Position numbers and translations under genes: made by a program. 64,000 nt of DNA from Paraflavisolibacter caeni (GTDB taxonomy: Bacteria > Bacteroidota > Bacteroidia > Chitinophagales > Chitinophagaceae), in assembly GCF_025628885.1 (NCBI RefSeq), contig NZ_JAOTIF010000012.1:102124-166123 (forward strand), written 5' to 3'. The notes under the pieces are model-generated. The model was given only the letters and a program-made list of their open reading frames with translations, had not been told where the DNA came from and ran no database searches. Within the stretch, counting starts at the first letter, position 1. Each line of letters begins with the position of its first letter. This document shows, piece by piece, positions 38,005 to 45,337 of the stretch.

Positions 38005-38559
38005 TTATTTTTCATTGCTTAATAGTTCATCTAATTCCTGTTTCAACTTGACCAGCTTTGCATCAAAATTGGTTGTATTGAGTAGCGAATAAAACCGGAT
38101 CTTGCTCTCTTTATCAATGATCAGGTTGGAGGCAATAGGCACTTCATGTCTTGCAAGGTCTGGCTGAACACCTTCAGGTGCATACTTCGTGGAGATAGCG
38201 CCGTTTTCGTCAAGTAAGACCGGAAAGCTAAAATTGAACCGTTGAAGCCACTTTTCTATCAAGTCTCTATCCTCCTTTATATCTATGATCAGCACTTGTA
38301 CACCCTTGTCCCTGTAAGCTTGATGAAGTTGTTCCAGATAAGGAGCCTCTGCATTACAAAATGGACACCAAGTGGTTGCAAAATGTATGACAACATATTT
38401 CCCTTTCAGTTGTTCGAGGGAATATGTTTTTCCATCAAGGCCAGTAAGTGTAAAAGCAGGCGCAATCTGCCCTATCATGGGTTGCTCCTGCTGTGCGTAA
38501 ACTAAGTTTGGTAAGCAGGTTAAGACTATCCAATAAAGTGAGAAAAGTAGTGTTTTCAT
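38005..38559 (-). CDS. TlpA/ResA-type thiol-disulfide oxidoreductase
   Basis: 184 residues with a signal peptide (about 1-22, ending VYAQ) and a thioredoxin fold: PMIGQIAPAFTLTGLDGKTYSL, the active site ATTWCPFCNAEAP (CPFC) and the cis-Pro segment EVPIASNLIID. It reduces disulfides in the periplasm, classically for cytochrome maturation or thiol repair. Its ATG overlaps the stop of the ArsM-like methyltransferase by four bases and its stop is two bases from the DsbD-alpha gene, so all three form one operon. Confidence 0.9.
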   Translation of the reverse strand: MKTLLFSLYWIVLTCLPNLVYAQQEQPMIGQIAPAFTLTGLDGKTYSLEQLKGKYVVIHFATTWCPFCNAEAPYLEQLHQAYRDKGVQVLIIDIKEDRDLIEKWLQRFNFSFPVLLDENGAISTKYAPEGVQPDLARHEVPIASNLIIDKESKIRFYSLLNTTNFDAKLVKLKQELDELLSNEK

Positions 38560-39347
38560 GAATTTCTTTTTTTTATTGCCAATAGAGAAATACTTTTTAC
38601 ACCAAATTGTTGTGAAGCTCCTTTTGCAGATTGGGATAAAAAATGATAGGGCGGGTTGTTTCTGATTTGCGCCAACTGGAATCCATTATTTTCTATTGCG
38701 CTTCTATATTGATCTTTTTGGCTGGCTCCTCCTATACAGGAAGCCCAAAAAGTGGTATTGCTCACAACTGCTGCCGGCAGTTGCTTTTCGCTAATGATAT
38801 CCGCAATTGCCATACGCCCACCGGGTTTTAACACTCGAGCCGCCTCTGCAAACACTTGTTCTTTTTGGGCGCTCAGGTTAATTACCCCATTGCTAATCAC
38901 CACATCAACACTTTGGTTGGGAAAAGGAAGCTGTTCAATATAACCTTTGTAAAAAGAAACATTTTCAAAGCCGGTTTCTTTGCGCAACCGTTCTGCCTTA
39001 TCCAACTGTTCTTCGGTCATATCCACACCCCACACCTGGCCCGTCTTTCCGGTTCTCAAAGCAGCGATAAATACATCCGTACCCGATCCGCTGCCTAGGT
39101 CAAGCACTGTTTCACCTTCTTTGATAGCAGCTAAATCAAAAAAATAGCCTACACCGGCAAAGGATTCTACTGCTGCAGTAGGAATTCGTTCTAAGTCTAT
39201 TAAAAGATAACCAAGATTTTCTGCCAGCTTCCGGCCTATGGAAAAATGGTATTCTTTTTCTGGATGCAGAGCTACATCCCGATACATGCTTTTTACTTTT
39301 TGCTCCAGATCCGTAGTATCGAATTGTTTGTTCTTGGTTGATTCCAT
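38556..39347 (-). CDS. ArsM-like SAM-dependent methyltransferase lacking the usual second Cys
   Basis: 263 residues from the Met at 39347; an upstream Met at 39452 adds an unrelated basic stretch and is rejected. The SAM site is VLDLGSGSGTDVFIAA with VWGVDMTEEQLDKA, then PFPNQSVDVVISNGVINLS, RVLKPGGRMAIADII and FWASCIGGASQ. The whole layout matches arsenite methyltransferases, but the position where ArsM has the As-binding Cys (ISNCVINLS) is Gly154; only Cys204 remains of the C-terminal pair. Canonical arsenite methylation is therefore doubtful. It is divergent from an ArsR-rhodanese gene with a 287-bp shared control region, and is followed in one operon by TlpA and DsbD-alpha. Confidence 0.8.
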   Translation of the reverse strand: MESTKNKQFDTTDLEQKVKSMYRDVALHPEKEYHFSIGRKLAENLGYLLIDLERIPTAAVESFAGVGYFFDLAAIKEGETVLDLGSGSGTDVFIAALRTGKTGQVWGVDMTEEQLDKAERLRKETGFENVSFYKGYIEQLPFPNQSVDVVISNGVINLSAQKEQVFAEAARVLKPGGRMAIADIISEKQLPAAVVSNTTFWASCIGGASQKDQYRSAIENNGFQLAQIRNNPPYHFLSQSAKGASQQFGVKSISLLAIKKRNS

Positions 39348-39572
39348 ATTAATAATTGGGGAGTGTTTATTAAAAAGACGCAAAGCCTTATAAAAAAGTT
39401 CCTGTAATCTAATGGGGCAGTTCTTGATCAGTTTAAATATGGGTATCTCCATTAGCTACTCATCCCAATGCGCTTTAGTCATGAAACAATTATTAATACT
39501 TGTTTTCCTTCATTGTTTATTTGCGTTAGCTGTTATCTTAACAAAAATTTGCTGAGGTATTCTTTTAAAACT

Positions 39573-39600
39573 ATTCAATAATTATATTTAATAGTTGAAT
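39573..39600. promoter_or_regulatory. Imperfect AT-rich palindrome, likely ArsR-type operator
   Basis: ATTCAATAATT and AATAGTTGAAT are nearly reverse complements (9 of 11) and sit just ahead of the -7 box of the arsR-rhodanese gene. Size and AT content suit ArsR-family operators. Confidence 0.5.
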
Positions 39601-39608
39601 CGTTTATC

Positions 39609-39616
39609 TATATTTG
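39609..39616 (+). promoter_or_regulatory. -7 element TATATTTG of the arsR-rhodanese operon
   Basis: Exact TAnnTTTG match. Transcription would start about ten bases before ATG 39635, which also supports that start over the in-frame ATG at 39614 that lies inside the box. Confidence 0.65.
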
Positions 39617-39634
39617 TATTGCAAAACATTGGTT

Positions 39635-40303
39635 ATGGACAAAAGGGAGTTTAAAGACAAGGTATATTCTGTGCTATCGCAAATGGTGAAAGCTATGGCC
39701 AACCCACACCGCCTGGAAATTATAGACCTACTGGGTCAGGGTGAACGGTCAGTAGAGGAAATCGCTAGAGAAACAAATCTCTCTGTTGCCAATGCTTCTC
39801 AGCACCTCCAGGTACTCAGGCAATCAAACTTGTTACAAGTAAAGCGGAAAGGCAATTTTATATACTACAGTCTGGCAGGCGACAATGTATACAAATCCTG
39901 GAAAGACCTTAGAGAAATCGGCTTGGAAAGCTTGGCTGAAATTGATAAGCTGATTAAGGATTTCCGTATACAAAAAAGCAGTTTGGAAGCCATAAGTTTT
40001 GATGAATTGATGACAAGGATGAAGTCGGGGAAGACCATTCTCCTGGACGTACGGCCAGAAGTGGAATTTAATTCTGGACATATTCCCGGTGCTGTCAATA
40101 TACCAATTGAACAATTTTTAGATCGTACAGAAAAATTAAGTAAATCGAAACAATACATCGTCTATTGTCGTGGTCCTTTTTGTGTCTTTGCAGACGAAGC
40201 AGTACAGATCCTTTCTCAAGAAGGTTTTAAAGCAAAGCGTTTACAGGAAGGTTTCCCGGATTGGAAAGCTAATGGACTTCCAGTTTCCTCTATTCAAAAC
40301 TAA
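39635..40303 (+). CDS. ArsR-family regulator fused to a rhodanese domain
   Basis: 222 residues. The ArsR winged helix covers about 8-95 (ANPHRLEIIDLLGQGERSVEEIA, recognition helix SVANASQHLQVLRQ, wing VKRKGNFIYYSL). A rhodanese domain covers about 115-218 (ILLDVRPEVEFNSGHIPGAVNIP, active loop YCRGPFC, GFPDWKANGLPV). The DNA-binding half has no cysteine at all, so it lacks both the ELCVC-type metal site of ArsR and the two-Cys sensor of BigR/SqrR. The only cysteines are C178 (predicted catalytic) and C183 in the rhodanese loop, so that loop is the natural sensor, perhaps by persulfidation (inference). It lies 16 bp ahead of the rhodanese-MBL gene. Confidence 0.92.
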   Translation: MDKREFKDKVYSVLSQMVKAMANPHRLEIIDLLGQGERSVEEIARETNLSVANASQHLQVLRQSNLLQVKRKGNFIYYSLAGDNVYKSWKDLREIGLESLAEIDKLIKDFRIQKSSLEAISFDELMTRMKSGKTILLDVRPEVEFNSGHIPGAVNIPIEQFLDRTEKLSKSKQYIVYCRGPFCVFADEAVQILSQEGFKAKRLQEGFPDWKANGLPVSSIQN

Positions 40304-40319
40304 TAAAATTCATTAAATA

Positions 40320-41426
40320 ATGAATAGTACACCCCTTATCTCCACAGATTTATTAAGGCAAATGCTCAACAAAGGAGAACCCGTCAATGTTATAGATATT
40401 CGACCCATGCAGGAAAGAGCAGAATGGATGATACCAGGAAGTATTCATATAGATGCCTATCATCGGGTAAAGCAGCATGATGCATCCGTTTTTGAGGTTG
40501 TTCATCTTGACAAATCTGTGCCTGTTGTTACCGTTTGTGCAGGAGGTAAAGCAAGTTTAGTAGCAGCCGATATGCTTCGCCAGAGAGGTTATAACGCTTT
40601 TTCATTGCAAGATGGCATGAAGGGATGGAGCCTTGCCTGGAATACAGCCTACAAACAATATGAAGGCTTTGAATTGTGGCAAGTCAGACGCACAGGCAAA
40701 GGCTGCTTATCCTATATTATTGCATCAAACAAAGAAGCTGTCATCATTGATGCTTCCCTTCCTGTTGAGGTATATACTCAATTAGTTAATCAGCATCACC
40801 TCACAGTAAAGTATGTGCTGGAAACCCACATCCATGCCGACCACCTTTCCAGGTCAAGAGAAGTAGCAGCGCATTTTAAAGCGCCGTTGTTTCTGCCGGT
40901 CCCCAATAAAGTGCAGTTTGCTTTTAATCCAATTAAGGAGAATAACACTTTTTTTATTGGTAAATTGGTAATTCAATCTTTACCTACTCCTGGCCATACT
41001 TTGGACAGTTTCAGTTTCTATATTGCTGATAAAATAATATTTACTGGCGATACACTTTTTACTAATGGAGTAGGGCGCCCCGATCTGAAAGCAAACCCTG
41101 AAGAAACCAGGGAAAAAGCAAGGCTTTTATACCATTCATTAAATAAATTGCTTGCACTGCCTGATAGTGTCATTGTACTTCCAGCCCATACCAGTCAACC
41201 AGTGAGTTTTGATGATATGCTCGTGCAAACCACTATAGATGAAGCCAGGAAGAATATTGCACTATTGCAAAGCAGGGAAGAAGAGTTTATCAATTCACTA
41301 CTAAAAAAAATACCTGACACACCACCTAATTTCCTTTCCATCGCAGAGAAAAATCTTTTGGGCAACTATGAAGGTATTAATCCAATTGATCTGGAAGCAG
41401 GTGCTAACCGTTGTGCTGTTTCCTGA
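40320..41426 (+). CDS. Rhodanese - metallo-beta-lactamase fusion (persulfide dioxygenase-like)
   Basis: 368 residues. N-terminal rhodanese domain (about 1-110) with VNVIDIRPMQERAEWMIPGS and active Cys73 in VTVCAGGKAS. The MBL-fold domain (about 116-330) has metal ligands H170, H172, D174 and H175 (ETHIHADHLS), H226 (PTPGHTLDS), D244 (FTGDTLF) and H290 (PAHT), and the GVGRPDL segment seen in ETHE1-type persulfide dioxygenases. Known relatives oxidise glutathione persulfide or pass sulfane sulfur from the dioxygenase to sulfite. Fusion order (rhodanese first) differs from CstB-like proteins. It is cytosolic and belongs to the operon with the ArsR-rhodanese gene. Confidence 0.88.
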   Translation: MNSTPLISTDLLRQMLNKGEPVNVIDIRPMQERAEWMIPGSIHIDAYHRVKQHDASVFEVVHLDKSVPVVTVCAGGKASLVAADMLRQRGYNAFSLQDGMKGWSLAWNTAYKQYEGFELWQVRRTGKGCLSYIIASNKEAVIIDASLPVEVYTQLVNQHHLTVKYVLETHIHADHLSRSREVAAHFKAPLFLPVPNKVQFAFNPIKENNTFFIGKLVIQSLPTPGHTLDSFSFYIADKIIFTGDTLFTNGVGRPDLKANPEETREKARLLYHSLNKLLALPDSVIVLPAHTSQPVSFDDMLVQTTIDEARKNIALLQSREEEFINSLLKKIPDTPPNFLSIAEKNLLGNYEGINPIDLEAGANRCAVS

Positions 41427-41479
41427 TCATAATTGCATTAATACAACACTTATTTAATCAAAAAAAATCAAAGCTCTAA

Positions 41480-41938
41480 ATGAACTCTTTAAGTAAGAAA
41501 ACAATCCGAATCCTTTCATGTGCCTTAGTTATGGCAATATTTATTGTTGCAACAGCTTTTGCACAATTTCAAGATGAACCCTGGAAACCAGAGCAACTTA
41601 TGGCTCCCAGCGTGTTGGCTGAAATGATCAATAAACCCGGTAGTGAGCTCCCGCTCATTATTAGTGTGGGCCCTGCTGGTCTAATAAAAGGTTCTGTAGA
41701 AGCCGGGCCAACGAGTGAAAAACAAAATTTAAAAAAGTTAGAAAAATTGCTTGCAAATGAAAGCAAAAGCAGAAGTATCGTTCTTTACTGCGGATGCTGT
41801 CCTTTCATAAATTGCCCTAATATCCGTCCCGCCTTTTCACTGCTCAATAAAATGGGATTCACCAAACATAAGCTACTGAACTTATCTCGTAATGTAAAAG
41901 CTGATTGGATAGACAAAGGTTATCCGGTAAATAAATAA
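41480..41938 (+). CDS. Exported Cys-rich rhodanese-like protein
   Basis: 152 residues with a signal peptide (about 1-29, ending TAFAQ). The body has rhodanese-like order: an N-terminal helix-strand part (PSVLAEMI...LPLIISVGPAGLIKGSVEAG), then SRSIVLYCGCCPFINCPNIRPAF where the catalytic loop lies, then a terminal WIDKGYPVNK like the rhodanese GWxxxGYPV end. The loop holds four cysteines (C104, C106, C107, C112) instead of one, suggesting disulfide, persulfide or metal chemistry in the periplasm. It lies in the same operon, 53 bp after the rhodanese-MBL gene. Substrate unknown. Confidence 0.75.
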   Translation: MNSLSKKTIRILSCALVMAIFIVATAFAQFQDEPWKPEQLMAPSVLAEMINKPGSELPLIISVGPAGLIKGSVEAGPTSEKQNLKKLEKLLANESKSRSIVLYCGCCPFINCPNIRPAFSLLNKMGFTKHKLLNLSRNVKADWIDKGYPVNK

Positions 41939-42017
41939 TACGGAATGGATGCTAAAAATAGAATAACCAACAATGTCTTTGAATGGTTTTGGTAATACAT
42001 TTTGAAAAGTCGTAAGC

Positions 42018-43259
42018 ATGAAAGAGATACAACTTGGACTAAAAGAGAATTGGAAACAATTTACATTGCTTGTAATCATTAATTCTTTTGTCGGCGGTAT
42101 GGTAGGTTTGGAAAGAAGCATCCTCCCAAAAATTGCAGAGGTAGAATTTCATATTGCAGCCAAAACAGCCATCCTTTCATTCATTGTAGTATTTGGCATT
42201 GTTAAAGCCGTTGCTAATTATTTTACAGGAGCGTTAGCTAATAAAGTCGGAAGAAAAAACCTCCTTATAATTGGTTGGCTCTTTGGCATTCCTGTTCCTT
42301 TTATCTTAATGTTTGCTGAGAACTGGAACTGGATCGTTGCCGCTAATGTTTTACTAGGGATTAACCAAGGGCTAGCGTGGAGCTGCACTGTGGTTATGAA
42401 AATAGATCTCGTTGGCGAAAAGCAAAGAGGATTTGCAATGGGCTTGAATGAATTCGCCGGTTACCTGGCTGTAGCTGTTGTTGCTTTTTTGACTGGTTGG
42501 ATCGCTTCTGAGTATGGCCTGCGTCCCTATCCTTTTTATATCGGTGTAGTCTTGTCATTAATGGGTTTCTTTGGAAGCTTGCTATTGGTAAAGGATACAA
42601 AGCACCACGTTGCTGCAGAAACCGGCAGTAGTAAGATACCAAGACTCAATAACATTTTCTGGCAGACAACCTGGAGGGATAAAAACCTAGGCTCCGTTAC
42701 ACAGGCTGGGCTTATCAACAACCTTAATGATGGGATGACTTGGGGAATCTTTCCAATTTTATTAGCCTCAAAGGGCTTTTCACTTGAACAAATTGGCATC
42801 GTAACAGCCATCTATCCTGCAGTTTGGGGTGTAGGTCAGTTGTTTACCGGCACGATGGCTGATCTTTTCTGTAAAAGAAATATGCTATTCCTTGGCATGC
42901 TGCTACAGGGTATTGTTTTGATAGCTTTATTATTTGCCACAACCATGTTTCATTTTATAGCACTTTCTATACTGCTAGGTTGGGGAACAGCAATGGTGTA
43001 TCCAACCTTTTTAGCCACTGTTGCTGAAAACACACATCCCCAGGATCGCGCAAAAAGCCTGGGCATATTTCGTCTTTGGAGGGACTTGGGCTATGCCATT
43101 GGTGCTATTCTTACAGGTATTATAGCTGACACCTTAGGGCTCTCAGCTTCTATTTTAATTATTGGATTATTAACAATAGCTTCAGCCATGATTATCTTTT
43201 ACCGTATGAAATGCTTTAACCCTGCATCTCTGCATAGCGGTAAACCAATCATTGCATAG
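42018..43259 (+). CDS. Major facilitator superfamily transporter
   Basis: 413 residues with about twelve membrane helices. MFS markers are GALANKVGRKNLLIIGWLFG between helices 2 and 3, the matching GTMADLFCKRNMLFLGMLL in the second half, and the charged loop DLVGEKQRGFAMGLNEFAGY. It resembles export-type members, with no substrate-specific motif recognised. It closes the operon of ArsR-rhodanese, rhodanese-MBL and exported rhodanese genes, 79 bp after the last. By context it may move a sulfur-containing or metalloid compound. A hairpin terminator follows. Confidence 0.88.
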   Translation: MKEIQLGLKENWKQFTLLVIINSFVGGMVGLERSILPKIAEVEFHIAAKTAILSFIVVFGIVKAVANYFTGALANKVGRKNLLIIGWLFGIPVPFILMFAENWNWIVAANVLLGINQGLAWSCTVVMKIDLVGEKQRGFAMGLNEFAGYLAVAVVAFLTGWIASEYGLRPYPFYIGVVLSLMGFFGSLLLVKDTKHHVAAETGSSKIPRLNNIFWQTTWRDKNLGSVTQAGLINNLNDGMTWGIFPILLASKGFSLEQIGIVTAIYPAVWGVGQLFTGTMADLFCKRNMLFLGMLLQGIVLIALLFATTMFHFIALSILLGWGTAMVYPTFLATVAENTHPQDRAKSLGIFRLWRDLGYAIGAILTGIIADTLGLSASILIIGLLTIASAMIIFYRMKCFNPASLHSGKPIIA

Positions 43260-43266
43260 TTGAAAT

Positions 43267-43298
43267 AAAAGAGCATCGCTGCAATGTGACGCTCTTTT
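43267..43298 (+). terminator. Intrinsic terminator after the MFS gene
   Basis: AAAAGAGCATC - loop - GACGCTCTTTT, an 11-bp stem with one G-T pair and a T-tract. It ends the sulfur operon and also serves the convergent gene at 43338. Confidence 0.75.
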
Positions 43299-43337
43299 CC
43301 TTTGGTTCATCTAATTATTTGAGCTAGTTACTAGTTA

Positions 43338-43856
43338 TTAACATGAAATTACAGGGCCATTAGTGCTAAAGAAAAAAGTAACTTCTCCATTTGCATTAAT
43401 GGTAAGATGCCAATCATTCTCTAGATTAAAATTATCTAGGCTGCCGATAGAAATATATTTAATTGTTCCTCTCTGCTGGAAAACTATTTGTTCGTTAATA
43501 AAACTACCGTTATTCGTATAATTAAAGGTCTCCGTGGAAATATATTGCCTACCAGAAGTTAGCCCCACGCCTTTAGCATTTGATGTATTATAATGCAAAG
43601 AGAAGGTCGCTTTATTATCATTAATAACTCCATGGACACTATAGTGTCCTGTACCACTAAATACAACCCATTCACCTGTGCAGTCATTCCATGCATTCCA
43701 TTGTATTGCAAATGTTTCGGCAAAATTAAATGGTGTTCCACTTTGTGCAATGGCGCTTGTATATAGTGTTTGTCCCTCTGCAAATTGTAAGGACTCTTTT
43801 TCGCAAGAGCTAAATGCTATAATAGCAATTGCTGTACAAACAAAAAGCTTTTTCAT
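43338..43856 (-). CDS. Lipoprotein of unknown function
   Basis: 172 residues. Lipobox AFSSC gives a lipid-modified Cys18. The rest is a beta-rich domain with FAIQWNAWNDCTGEWVVFSG, GHYSVHGVINDNKATFSLHYN and a terminal strand ending PVISC, so two more cysteines may pair. No family recognised. It lies 17 bp after the next exported protein gene (43874-44377) on the same strand and is probably co-transcribed. Confidence 0.68.
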   Translation of the reverse strand: MKKLFVCTAIAIIAFSSCEKESLQFAEGQTLYTSAIAQSGTPFNFAETFAIQWNAWNDCTGEWVVFSGTGHYSVHGVINDNKATFSLHYNTSNAKGVGLTSGRQYISTETFNYTNNGSFINEQIVFQQRGTIKYISIGSLDNFNLENDWHLTINANGEVTFFFSTNGPVISC

Positions 43857-43873
43857 ATTTCATTTTTTAAGAA

Positions 43874-44377
43874 TCATAAAGATTTATTGAAACGTTCAAC
43901 TTCTTCAAGCATGTCATCTTCTATCCTGATTAGAATTACATTTTTGTTGTCTTCAAGGTAAGCTACCCAAACGTTTCTATCCTCCTGGTTGATGTATATG
44001 ACATGGGTGATGTTGTAATCAAAATAATCCGGGTGTGTTTTGATCCTTTTCCTGATTTGAGCTGGTAGATGTCTTTCATACCCATGGCTTACATGATATA
44101 ACATGTAACCGTTTTTGTAAAATAATGCGTTGCTTTGCTGATCCTTCATCATGAAGCTTACAAAAAAGTTTTCATCAAGCTTCGTCCAGTTGATGTCTTT
44201 AACATCTTGAAAATAGTGGTAAAATGCATCCAAAACTTTGGGGCTTACTTTTGCATGATTCGTTGTTGCCACCACATCAGGTAACTTAACCATTTGATTT
44301 TCTTGAGCAAGACAGAGACCAGAAAACACTAGTGAAATAAATATTGTTTTAAGAAATAAAAATAGTTTCGGTTTCAT
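43874..44377 (-). CDS. Exported protein of unknown function, PepSY/BLIP-like
   Basis: 167 residues with a signal peptide (about 1-25, ending LCLAQ). The body has the rhythm of small Bacteroidota PepSY-like/BLIP-fold proteins: VLDAFYHYFQDVKDINWTKLDENFFVSF, ALFYKNGYMLYHVSHGYERHLP, then HVIYINQEDRNVWVAYLEDNKNVILIRIEDDMLEEVERF. Such proteins are often targets of two-component systems. A LytTR kinase/regulator pair lies 219 bp away on the same strand. Function unknown. Confidence 0.65.
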   Translation of the reverse strand: MKPKLFLFLKTIFISLVFSGLCLAQENQMVKLPDVVATTNHAKVSPKVLDAFYHYFQDVKDINWTKLDENFFVSFMMKDQQSNALFYKNGYMLYHVSHGYERHLPAQIRKRIKTHPDYFDYNITHVIYINQEDRNVWVAYLEDNKNVILIRIEDDMLEEVERFNKSL

Positions 44378-44596
44378 GGCTTTAATTTTTGAAGGAATCT
44401 ATAACAATTGACTCCAATAAAGGTATATTAGTCTTCCTCCTAAGTCCAGTATCAATGAGTGTTTGAATTGAATGAGTATGCAGTTGGCCTTTAGGGAAAA
44501 TGAATGGCATCCTTATCACTCCGGCAATAAGGATATTGATAGATTTTCTTATTACTTAGAAGGAGTTTCTACATTTTCGACGAACCAAGTACCTGT

Positions 44597-45337
44597 TTAG
44601 AATAATTTTAATAACGAATCTTTACGGCTCTTCGAAACATTTACACTAGAGCCATCACTCATTACCAGGTACCCACCTTCACCTCTTATATACTTACTTA
44701 CTTCGTTGAGGTTTACAATATGAGAATTATGTACTCGTAGAAAGTATCTGAAGTCCTGTATCTGTTCTTGCATTTCTTTTAAGGTGCGACAGGCAGTGAT
44801 CTTCAAATTGTGTTTCAGAAAAATGTGGGTGTAATTATTATCTGCTTCACAACGTATTACCTGATCGGCAAGTATTAATTCGAATCCTTCAGAAGTTGGA
44901 ACAGCAATCTTATTAAAGATTACATCCTTTCCTTGTACCTTCTTCAATAACATTTGGAACTGTTCTGCAAAAGGTAAATGCCGTTGTTCTTTCACTTTCT
45001 TTACTGCATTAACAAGCTCGCCAGGTTCAATTGGTTTCATCAGGTAATCTAAAGCGCTAAAACGGATGGCTTTGATGGCATATTGGTCATAACTGGTGGT
45101 GAAAATAATGGCGAAGGAAATTTCAGGCAGTTGCTCCAACAATTCAAATCCATTCATAAAGGGCATTTCGATATCCAGGAAAATAAGGTCAGGTTTCCAT
45201 TTCTCAATTGCTTTAATACCGTTTTCAGCCGACTGACACTTTTCCAGTACCTGTACTTCCGGACAGTATTCTTTGATCATAAAGTCAAGCGCATTAAGAC
45301 AATGCAATTCATCATCAATCATCACTGCTTTAATCAT
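44597..45337 (-). CDS. LytTR-family response regulator
   Basis: 246 residues. The receiver domain (about 1-120) has acidic pocket DDE, phospho-acceptor D55 (LIFLDIEMPF), Thr/Ser in FTTSYDQ and Lys in YLMKPIEP. The LytTR DNA-binding domain (about 140-246) shows EGFELILADQVIRCEADNNYTHIFL, DFRYFLRVHNSHIVNLNEV and GEGGYLVMSDGSSVNVSK. It overlaps the last 8 bases of the kinase gene upstream, so the pair is co-translated. Likely targets include the small exported proteins downstream (inference). Confidence 0.93.
   Translation of the reverse strand: MIKAVMIDDELHCLNALDFMIKEYCPEVQVLEKCQSAENGIKAIEKWKPDLIFLDIEMPFMNGFELLEQLPEISFAIIFTTSYDQYAIKAIRFSALDYLMKPIEPGELVNAVKKVKEQRHLPFAEQFQMLLKKVQGKDVIFNKIAVPTSEGFELILADQVIRCEADNNYTHIFLKHNLKITACRTLKEMQEQIQDFRYFLRVHNSHIVNLNEVSKYIRGEGGYLVMSDGSSVNVSKSRKDSLLKLF

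Noticed and set aside
38556..39347. Straight annotation as arsenite methyltransferase arsM
   Set aside because: The key Cys is Gly154 and no arsenite pump or reductase is in the cluster; only ArsM-like is justified.
39614..39634. Earlier ATG of the ArsR-rhodanese gene
   Set aside because: It lies inside the TATATTTG box, so it would not be part of the transcript.
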